A DNA stretch of 64,000 bases from Prosthecobacter sp. SYSU 5D2. GTDB taxonomy: Bacteria; Verrucomicrobiota; Verrucomicrobiia; Verrucomicrobiales; Verrucomicrobiaceae. Positions 1 through 6,250 of this stretch are shown piece after piece. How positions within the stretch are numbered: the first letter of the stretch is position 1; every line of letters begins with the position of its first letter. The DNA lies in assembly GCF_039655865.1 (NCBI RefSeq), contig NZ_JBBYXL010000010.1, positions 1-64,000 of the forward strand, in the 5' to 3' direction. Under the pieces are notes generated by a model. That model ran no database searches, was not told where the DNA came from, and worked only from the letters and a program-made list of their open reading frames with translations. A program made the position numbers and the translations under genes.

Positions 1-209
1 GCATCGCCAGACCAGGTTGGAACATGACCGGCAACGCCGCGTGCCAGCAGCACGGACGGCGCGGAAAATACGTGTCCAGCAACAGCCATGAGAGCCTTCC
101 GGAGGAACCCGGTTCACCACGCTCGAAGCCGCATAAAATCAAGGATCCAGGCATTTTCCGCTTGACGACTTTTTTTCAGAGAAGGGTGCGACAATTGACA
201 GATTTGTTT
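1..209. other. Left edge, no gene resolved
   Basis: No convincing coding region is visible here. On the minus strand an ATG at 89-87 opens a frame that stays open to the window edge (about 29 codons, beginning MAVAGHVFSA) and is preceded by a purine-rich GGAAGG. It could be the start of a leftward gene, but it is too short to identify. The stretch also carries the left inverted repeat of the RAYT element at 186-204. Confidence 0.3.
186..204. repeat. Left inverted repeat of the RAYT element
   Basis: The 19-mer GTGCGACAATTGACAGATT lies just beyond the 3' end of the RAYT gene. Its exact reverse complement is at 1294-1312, just upstream of the gene's start, so the transposase is bracketed by perfect 19-bp inverted repeats. 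RAYT transposases are known to be flanked by inverted REP sequences that they recognise as single strands; that this repeat is the substrate is inference. Confidence 0.75.
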
Positions 210-1268
210 TCAGGAGGGGTCATGGGATTTGATGAAGACTGTCAATGTTTCGGGCAGCCGGCCTTTCTTTCCGGCTTTCTCGAGACGCCGGATCTGCTGG
301 CTCACATTGGTGGCGCTGCTCATGTGCAGCTTCCTGGCGATCCATTCCTGGGTCGCTGTCGTCTTCTTCCACACCAGCCTCGCCAGCGCCACCTTCCGGA
401 TGTCTGAGCCTTTGAGGGTAGCGAGGTCTTTTTCATCGAGTCCGGAGGCGGCCAAGCCCTCTTTCACATAGACTTCCGCTTTCTCCAGGCCGTGTGCCCT
501 GGACTGTGGGCTATGCTTATAGGCGCGGGATTTGGGTGCTTTCTCTCCCTTGAGAACCCCGTCCACCCATTGCCGCAGTTTTTCGGCAAAGGCCTGGCTT
601 CCCCAATACCAGCCGCGCCGCAGGTGGCTGCACCGCGCATCCACCTCTTCGGGCAAGTGTGGCACGCCACAGTTTTTTAGCGATTCTTTGACCGCGCGTT
701 CGTCCAGCCTTTCCACCATCCGGCGGTGCCCGGAGGTGTTGTCGGGAAGCTCAAAGGCTTTCAGGGCCGCTTCAGTGTCCAGCCATTTGGGACGGCGCTT
801 CGGCGGCAGGGCATGACCGCCGGCGAGACTGCTCCACGGGTAGTCCAGCACACTCTGACCGCTGCCGGGCCGCACCAGGCGGGCGCGCACGGGATTGAGG
901 TGGATGTAGTCCATCAGCGTCTGGTAATGGTAACGGTCCTCGCCTTCCACCACCACAGCCTTGTAACGGTCGCCAAACAGGCGGCCCCACTGATGGTGGC
1001 GCACGTTGTAACGGCGGGTCAGGGTGTTTTGCAACCAGGACATGCCAGCGACGAGATTGGCCTCGGGCGTTTGGATGAAAAGGTGGTAATGATTGCCCAT
1101 GAGCACCCAGGCATGCACCCGCCAGCCCGTCATCTCACAAGCCTGGCCAAGGGTGTGGAGGAAGAAGCACCGGTCATCGTCATCATGGAAGATGGCTTCC
1201 CTGCGGTTGCCCCGCGCCATCACATGATAATAAGCACCGGGATACTGGATGCGGAGGCTGCGCGGCAT
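210..1268 (-). CDS. REP-associated tyrosine transposase (RAYT, Y1/IS200-like)
   Basis: This 352-residue protein is a single-strand DNA transposase/nuclease of the HUH superfamily, of the kind that domesticates and spreads REP palindromes. The N-terminal Y1_Tnp domain (about residues 5-140) has the typical opening YHVMARGNRR, the metal-binding HUH motif in GNHYHLF (about residues 58-64) and the catalytic-tyrosine helix in MDYIHLNPVRARL (about 119-131). The C-terminal third (about 275-350) is basic and looks like a DnaA/HTH-type DNA-binding segment, as in larger RAYTs. The start MPRSLRIQYPG is the usual one for the family. The ORF is intact. The gene sits between perfect 19-bp inverted repeats and is divergent from the second HUH gene. 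The family call is firm; activity is unproven. Confidence 0.93.
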   Translation of the reverse strand: MPRSLRIQYPGAYYHVMARGNRREAIFHDDDDRCFFLHTLGQACEMTGWRVHAWVLMGNHYHLFIQTPEANLVAGMSWLQNTLTRRYNVRHHQWGRLFGDRYKAVVVEGEDRYHYQTLMDYIHLNPVRARLVRPGSGQSVLDYPWSSLAGGHALPPKRRPKWLDTEAALKAFELPDNTSGHRRMVERLDERAVKESLKNCGVPHLPEEVDARCSHLRRGWYWGSQAFAEKLRQWVDGVLKGEKAPKSRAYKHSPQSRAHGLEKAEVYVKEGLAASGLDEKDLATLKGSDIRKVALARLVWKKTTATQEWIARKLHMSSATNVSQQIRRLEKAGKKGRLPETLTVFIKSHDPS

Positions 1269-1282
1269 GTCTTGTCAATATC

Positions 1283-1333
1283 ATAGAATGTCCAATCTGT
1301 CAATTGTCGCACACTGACCCCGTTTCTTGTTAT
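1283..1333 (+). repeat. Repeat copy A (RAYT right end / left end of Rep cassette)
   Basis: This segment of about 51 bp matches 2326-2376 at about 43 of 51 positions by eye; the strongest part, 1302-1333, matches 29 of 32. It contains the 19-bp inverted repeat of the RAYT element (1294-1312) and then CTGACCCCGTTTC, a core also found in the REP-like hairpin at 5627-5680. It therefore serves both as the right end of the RAYT unit and the left end of the Rep cassette. The first ATG of the next gene is three bases after it ends, so it may also supply the promoter or translation signals. Confidence 0.8.
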
Positions 1334-1336
1334 ACC

Positions 1337-1618
1337 ATGACTGCCAAATGTCTTTGCATCGAACAACGCGCCGATTCCTACACCGGCAAGCGAGGTGTCG
1401 TCCACCAGCAGGTCCTCACCCTCCTGGACATCAGCGCCGAACACCGCTTTCTGAACACCTTCGATTTTGTCCTCAGCCCCGAGGACATCGAGAAGCTCAA
1501 AGGAGCCTCCCTGCGTGACCAGCATGTGGAGCTGGGCATCACCGCCTTTGAACCCACCTTCGGCGGCAGGCTCCGTGCCCGCGGTGCCCTCATCAGCAAG
1601 CACCCAGCCAAGGCCTAA
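1337..1618 (+). CDS. Small protein paired with HUH Rep, possible ssDNA-binding protein
   Basis: A 93-residue protein starting MTAKCLCIEQRADSYTG. I chose the ATG at 1337 because the upstream in-frame TTG at 1304 lies inside the repeat. The protein has mixed beta-rich character, with conserved-looking segments GKRGVVHQQVLTLLD near residue 20 and FGGRLRARG near the end, and no signal peptide or membrane segment. It ends 12 bases before the Rep gene, so the two are probably co-transcribed. In filamentous phages and rolling-circle replicons a protein of about this size that coats single-stranded DNA often neighbours the replication initiator. That role is an inference from size and position; I do not recognise a named family. 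Confidence 0.6.
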   Translation: MTAKCLCIEQRADSYTGKRGVVHQQVLTLLDISAEHRFLNTFDFVLSPEDIEKLKGASLRDQHVELGITAFEPTFGGRLRARGALISKHPAKA

Positions 1619-1630
1619 ACCCTCACGACC

Positions 1631-2125
1631 ATGGAAGCACCGGAGATTCACGTCCTCAAAGAGATCCCCTGGCAGTTCTTCGGCACCCTCACCTTCAAAC
1701 AGGAGCGGCTGCCGGAGAGGATCCGGCTTTCCATGTTCTTCGCCCTGCTGCGCAAGTCTGCCAAGGCGCACAGGGTCCCCTTTAAAAAGCTCCTCTGGTG
1801 CCTCCGTCAGGAAGACGGTGAGGCCACCGGGAGACGGCATTTTCATTTCCTCCTCGCAGGACTGCCCCCAGAAGCCTGCTCCATACGCACCTGCTTTGCC
1901 CTTAAAAACGGCTGGGAAGCCCTCAAGGGCGGCATGGCGCGTGTGAGCCTCTTCGACCCCCGTCTGGATGCGGGGAGCTACCTGACCAAGCCGCCCGCTG
2001 GCCCCGCCGATCCCGGTGACGCCTACGAGTCGGCCAAGTTCGGCAGCAGCACCTGCAGCCTCATGATCGCTCAAGCCGCCTGGAAGTTTGCCGCTTCCAG
2101 GAGGGCGGCCCAGCTAATGCGATAA
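1631..2125 (+). CDS. HUH-endonuclease replication initiator (Rep-like)
   Basis: A 164-residue protein with the three motifs of rolling-circle Rep proteins in order: motif 1 FFGTLTF (about residues 16-22), motif 2 HFHFLLAG with the metal-binding His-hydrophobic-His (about 74-81), and motif 3 SYLTK with the candidate catalytic tyrosine and following lysine (about 118-122). There is no helicase domain, so it would rely on host enzymes. Rep proteins nick an origin and attach covalently to the 5' end. The gene lies with the 93-residue protein between direct repeats, next to an unrelated HUH protein (RAYT). It may be an integrated replicon or phage remnant, or a transposable cassette. The protein is short but shows no frameshift. 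Confidence 0.75.
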   Translation: MEAPEIHVLKEIPWQFFGTLTFKQERLPERIRLSMFFALLRKSAKAHRVPFKKLLWCLRQEDGEATGRRHFHFLLAGLPPEACSIRTCFALKNGWEALKGGMARVSLFDPRLDAGSYLTKPPAGPADPGDAYESAKFGSSTCSLMIAQAAWKFAASRRAAQLMR

Positions 2126-2186
2126 GGGCTTAACATCCGGCACAGACGGCTTGCTCGGGCCGCATGTGACCTTCCACAGCCTGGCT

Positions 2187-2241
2187 CCACCGCCCGGCAG
2201 AGGGGATGCGCGCGCAGCGCGCGCCCCTCGCTGGGCGGTGG
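2187..2241. other. Long GC-rich hairpin downstream of Rep
   Basis: Nested stems: CCACCGCCC (2187-2195) pairs with GGGCGGTGG (2233-2241), GAGGGG (2200-2205) with CCCCTC (2224-2229), and an alternating GC run (2208-2214) with 2217-2223, leaving a very small loop. No T run follows, so it is not an ordinary terminator. Inside a Rep cassette it could be a single- or double-strand origin or a structure needed for transposition. The structure is seen directly; the function is inferred. Confidence 0.6.
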
Positions 2242-2323
2242 ATGGCTTGAAGACCCACTATGCCCACGTCCCAAGACCCCTTCGCCGGGGAGGATCCCCT
2301 GGACTGCATGTGAGATGTACCTG

Positions 2324-2764
2324 CTATGGATTGTCCCATTTGTTAATTGTCGCACCCTGATCCCGTTTCCTGTTATTTCCTATCGGTACAGCAAACATTA
2401 CGAGGAGAACGAGTGATTGCCACAGGATGACCTCCAACGAATTTGGCCCGGACGCTAAGGCAACAAGAGCCTCTGATGACAATAAACAGGCCAGACCTAA
2501 TGTCAGATTAACTATTGAGTATGTGGCCCTATTTGACAATTTATTCACCCAGATGAAAAGAAGCAGGGGCAGTGCATAAACAACAAGGGATAACACCACC
2601 AAAGCGGGGTGCTCACAAGCAGGGTTGAATACAAAACCCAGCCAGAGCAGCGCTCTAACGATAGTCAAAAAAACCAAACAGCAAAGGCTGCCCAGCAAAA
2701 GAACTTTAAGAATGATCGCATTAGTTTCATCGCCACGGCATCGGTCCAACGGGGACCGTTTCAT
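2324..2764 (-). CDS. Small multi-pass membrane protein, possible RHS immunity protein
   Basis: A 146-residue protein with about four hydrophobic segments (roughly residues 18-45, 53-72, 82-104 and 112-128) separated by short polar loops. Its start MKRSPLDRCR overlaps the end of the RHS tip reading frame by 38 bases, so the two are probably translationally coupled. RHS tip toxins are normally followed at once by a small immunity gene, and membrane-embedded immunity proteins usually protect against membrane-acting toxins; the role here rests on position only. The last residues (about NRKRDQGATINKWDNP) are encoded by repeat copy B, so the original C-terminus appears to have been replaced when the repeat cassette arrived. 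I recognise no family. Confidence 0.55.
   Translation of the reverse strand: MKRSPLDRCRGDETNAIILKVLLLGSLCCLVFLTIVRALLWLGFVFNPACEHPALVVLSLVVYALPLLLFIWVNKLSNRATYSIVNLTLGLACLLSSEALVALASGPNSLEVILWQSLVLLVMFAVPIGNNRKRDQGATINKWDNP
2326..2376 (+). repeat. Repeat copy B (right end of Rep cassette)
   Basis: Direct, imperfect copy of 1283-1333 (about 43 of 51 by eye). It lies in the same orientation and closes the Rep cassette on the right. Its left part encodes, on the minus strand, the tail of the small membrane protein. Confidence 0.8.
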
Positions 2765-3356
2765 TAATTACCCGCCAAGCTTCTTTGGTGGTCCCACCAC
2801 ATTTTTCGCTGACCGTCTTTCCAACGGCGTTAAGATATGACTTCCACATTGTATCCGCCACACTATGCGCCTTGCTCTCTGCAAGCGCATTTAGGTTGTT
2901 GGTTACTTCATACGCCTCAGTCCAAATAGATATCGTCGAGCATTCGCTCTCATGTGTCATTAGTGGCTCTGACCCCCAACGGCGTCGCCCAATGAGTGGA
3001 TGCGATTCTTCCGTTGTAGCCTGGAGGTCATAAGGAGCGTTAGACGGCCCAGTGGTCGTCTCTACTCCAATATCATTTGCAATTAGCCCAGACAGAAAGC
3101 CATCTAAACCCTGAGGTTGAAACTGCGCATGACCATCGGAAACCTCAACCCAAGCCCCAGTTTTTGCACCGTTGAACAAGTCGAAAGTTCGCAAATGTTT
3201 ACGAACCATCTCTTGCATCTCTTTAATTGTGCAGCAACAACCTGTAACAACATTCTCATGCTTGGTATGATGCCAAGCAAATTGATCGTTTACTTGTGAA
3301 TTAATTGGAGGCTCTCCAGGTGCTGGAGTACGTGGGGGGTATAGTTTGGTATCCAT
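2727..3356 (-). CDS. Frameshifted RHS C-terminal tip (toxin-like) domain
   Basis: A 209-residue open frame that continues the truncated RHS core after a one-base slip. Its first residues, YPPRTPAPGEPPINSQ, form the proline-rich linker commonly seen between RHS core and tip. The rest is a variable domain with a Cys triplet (near residue 40) and a GRRRWG motif (near 123), and no signal peptide. If the G6 tract at 3334-3339 had one more base, the core would read straight through into this domain. The base composition is visibly less GC-rich than the core, as usual for exchangeable tips. I do not recognise the toxin family. It could also be expressed alone from the ATG at 3356. Confidence 0.6.
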   Translation of the reverse strand: MDTKLYPPRTPAPGEPPINSQVNDQFAWHHTKHENVVTGCCCTIKEMQEMVRKHLRTFDLFNGAKTGAWVEVSDGHAQFQPQGLDGFLSGLIANDIGVETTTGPSNAPYDLQATTEESHPLIGRRRWGSEPLMTHESECSTISIWTEAYEVTNNLNALAESKAHSVADTMWKSYLNAVGKTVSEKCGGTTKEAWRVINETVPVGPMPWR

Positions 3357-5617
3357 CCCTGTCGGCCTAGCACATCCACCCTGTTTACCGGATCATTGTG
3401 GACCATCCCGTAAAGGTTGATTCCCCCGCGTTCTCCAATCGGATCCCGTGAGATCCACCTGCCCATTTCCGGCGAGTAATACCGGTAGCCGTAATACAGC
3501 AGCCCCGTCTCCTCGTCCTCATACTTGGTGCTAAAGCCCAGCGGTGGTAGCTCGCCTGCGCGCCGTCTTTCCTCCCATACCTTCTCGCCGAAGGCTCCGT
3601 AGTCGTGCTTCGACACGACCACCCCGCTGACTCCTTCCACATAGGCGGTTACGTTCCCGTTGCCGTCATAGCACGGGGTCAGCGTCACTCCGCCCGCTTC
3701 CTCCACATAGACCAGCCCTCCCACGCCTCCGGCCTGCTGGCCGTCAGAACTGATGTCGTTGCCCCAGGCATAGGCCCTTAGCAGCGCGGGTGCTCCTCCT
3801 GATCCCATCTGGAATTCGGCGATCATGTTCCAGCCATCATACAGATATCGCAGTTCCTTTTCCAGCGTCATTGTTCCGCCGCTGCTCACAAATCCCAGCA
3901 CCCGCTTGGCCACCCGGCGGCCCACGGCGTCATAGGCAAACTCCAGGCGCTTGCCGGGGGCTCCCGCCGCCAGTGCGTCGGCGCGGGTTTCCATTGCCGC
4001 CAGGCGGTTCTCCGCCGTCCATTCATAGGTCCAGCGGCCGTCGCCGGTCAGGTTGCCGTCTGCATCATAAGTGAGGCTCTCCGGGCTGGCTGCGAACCAC
4101 AGGCTGCCTTCCTTCTCCGTGGTCACCGGCGGTGGCCCGGCCCGGCTGGCCGTGATTTCCAGTTCCTTCCACTCCGCCACCCCGGCGGCCTGCGCCTTGG
4201 CTGCCGGCACGGCAAACTCCCAGCCCTCACGCTGCGGCGATCCGCCATCGTGGCCGCTGACCTGCAGCGCAGCTTCCGGTGCCGCCACGCCCAGCACCCA
4301 CCGCTCCGGCAGGATCTCACGTTCCGTGATCTGGTTGCCCTCATTGGCCGTCCAGGCGGCCACCAGCGGCCCGTCGCTTCCTTGTTCCTCCAGAGTCTTC
4401 CGGTTGCCTGCCAGATCGTGGTCATAACCCGTCTGCATCCCTGGACGCAGCGGCGCGTCTTCGCCCCCATGGCGCGCCTTCACCGCGTGGATGACCTCTC
4501 CGCGCGAGTTGTAGCCATAACGCCACTGCTCCCCGGTTTCACGCGTGGCGCTGCGGCGGCGGTCCATTGAGTCAAACCCGTACACATGGCGCGTGAGGGG
4601 GAAGGTTCCGCGCTTCCACTTCACCGCCTTCAGGCGGTCCAGGCTGTCATATTCCCAGATGCCCTCCGGGCCGCCATTGCCGTAGGCCAGGGAGGTGCGG
4701 CGTCCGCTCACCGGATCATAACCGTAAAGGGCCTGGCGGCCAAAGGCGCTGACGCTCTCCAGGCGGCCTGCCGCATCAAAGCCGTGTTCCGTGCTGCGGT
4801 TTGCTCCCGCCCAGCTCCACGACACCTCATCACTACGGTGGTTGCTGGCATGGTAACCATAGCTGAGCACCGCCCCGTCCAGCAACCCGCCGCTGATGCT
4901 CTCGCCACTCAGGGCGCCGTTTGGCCCATCGTAATGATAGGTATGCAGGCCCGCTGCATCTGTGGTGGTGTGCAGCCGTCCGTCCGGATGATAGGCATGG
5001 CTGATGGCCGGCGTGCCGTCGTTGTAAGTGATGCCCTCCAGCCGCCCGGCGTCATCATAGCTGTAAACGGCCGTCACGGGAGCCCCTTGGGCATTGGTCC
5101 GGCTCCAGCTCCGGCTCGCCAGGCGGGCGGTGGCCGGATCATAAAGGTAATTGGCGGAGTTGCTCAATGCGTCCGTTTTGTCTCGCAGCAGGCCGCTGGC
5201 GGGATCATAATCCCAAAGGGTGGCATCCCCCTCGCTCTCCGTGCCTGCTGTGGGCGTGGTGCGGAAGGTGTCCAGCCGGGAGAGATGCCCGTAGGCATCA
5301 TACCCGTAGCGCAGCGGGGCCGTGCCGCTGCCGGAGACAAAGGTCACCCGGCCCAGGAGGTCATAGGCATAGTCCGTCCAGGTGCCGTCCGCGCGGATGT
5401 GACGGGACGGCCTGCCTGCCCCCAAGCTGCCCTGGGGATGGTAATGGTACATCTGCACCGGCAGAAACACCTCCCCACCCGCCGACCGGCGCTCCACCCG
5501 CAAAACACGGGAGCGCACGGTGCCATCCGGCAGGTCATCATAAACGGTGCGCAGGGCCACCCCGTTGGCTGAAGTTACCATGAACGGACGCTCCAGGGCA
5601 TCATAGTCATAGGTCAC
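3290..5617 (-). pseudogene. Truncated RHS-repeat core (YD repeats), lacking N-terminus
   Basis: 775 residues of RHS/YD repeats (YDYDALERP, YDLLGRV, YDDAGRLEG and many others) ending with the conserved core terminus SRDPIGERGGINLYG and NDPVNRVDVLG at about residues 725-752. RHS proteins form a closed beta-cage around a toxic C-terminal tip and normally have long N-terminal export or anchoring regions. Here the repeats begin at residue 1 (GTG start) and an in-frame TGA lies in the REP-like repeat just upstream, so the 5' part is missing. After the core the frame gives only about 20 unrelated residues before stopping, while the tip continues in another frame. It is most likely a displaced, decayed RHS module or a reserve cassette for recombination with the giant RHS gene upstream. 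Confidence 0.8.
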
Positions 5618-5626
5618 TGTCCCGGG

Positions 5627-5680
5627 GGAAACGGGGTCAGGGAAACGGGGTCAGGCGACATGAAGCCTGACCCCGTTTTC
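5627..5680. repeat. REP-like palindrome at the RHS junction
   Basis: Two tandem copies of GGAAACGGGGTCAG (5627-5640 and 5641-5654) are followed by an inverted copy. AAACGGGGTCAGGC (5643-5656) pairs perfectly over 14 bp with 5665-5678 around an 8-base loop. The core CTGACCCCGTTTC is shared with the RAYT-linked repeat at 1283-1333. It fits a REP/BIME-type element mobilised by the nearby RAYT. It lies exactly where the downstream RHS gene loses its 5' end. Confidence 0.75.
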
Positions 5681-5709
5681 CAGGCTATTGGTTGGCGCGT
5701 ACGTGCATT

Positions 5710-6243
5710 CTACTCCCTATGCAACCTTGCATAAATTCGTGGCATCGTGGCTTCCACCAGCCGCCAATCAGGTTCGAAATTAATACTTCCCACTTGTTTT
5801 TCTAACCTCTCCCATATCCCATCTAATGACTTAACACCACCACGGTTAAACATAACTTCAGCTACATTATGATCGTAGCGTCGGGCCAAAATATGCCAGG
5901 CAACGGAACTAACGTCGAGACCGCTGTCTTGATTGTACTGCTCCGTGTCTATCACATCCGCAAAGCTATCGGCATTTAACAATACGGCATTCACCAAAGG
6001 ACGCCCAGAAAGTATTAGATTTGAACAAAAGTCCGTTAAACCAGAGCCATTGGCCTCATCTGAGAAAACCGCGCAATATAAGTGATATGAACGAGGACTA
6101 AATAGTTTTGAAAATATGTTAGCTGCCTCGGCTTGAAATAAGACTAATTCATGATCAGAAAAATTTTCAAGATGCTGCCGCAGTTCCACGGCTCTGTGAT
6201 AAAGATCACTTTTTGTTAAAATGTGTATAGTTCTCCACAACAT
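5710..6243 (-). CDS. Probable immunity protein for the GIY-YIG RHS toxin (DUF4240-like)
   Basis: A 177-residue soluble, acidic protein starting seven bases after the stop of the giant RHS gene, the usual place for the cognate immunity gene. The N-terminal half has the layout of DUF4240-type proteins: a helix with LRQHLENFSDHELVLFQ (about residues 22-38), an aromatic-rich segment SYHLYCAVFSDEANGSG (about 52-68), then DFCSNLILSGRPLVNAVL (about 71-88). DUF4240 proteins are common in polymorphic-toxin loci. The family resemblance is by eye and moderate. The composition is AT-richer than the RHS core, matching the toxin tip, which suggests tip and immunity gene were acquired together. Confidence 0.6.
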   Translation of the reverse strand: MLWRTIHILTKSDLYHRAVELRQHLENFSDHELVLFQAEAANIFSKLFSPRSYHLYCAVFSDEANGSGLTDFCSNLILSGRPLVNAVLLNADSFADVIDTEQYNQDSGLDVSSVAWHILARRYDHNVAEVMFNRGGVKSLDGIWERLEKQVGSINFEPDWRLVEATMPRIYARLHRE

Positions 6244-6250
6244 ATAATTA

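Noticed and set aside
1220-2074. 284-codon minus-strand open frame opposite the Rep cassette
   Set aside because: The plus-strand frames carry all three Rep motifs in order; the antisense product has no motifs.
2187-2241. Hairpin considered as an ordinary terminator of the Rep gene
   Set aside because: No T tract follows and the stem is unusually long and nested.
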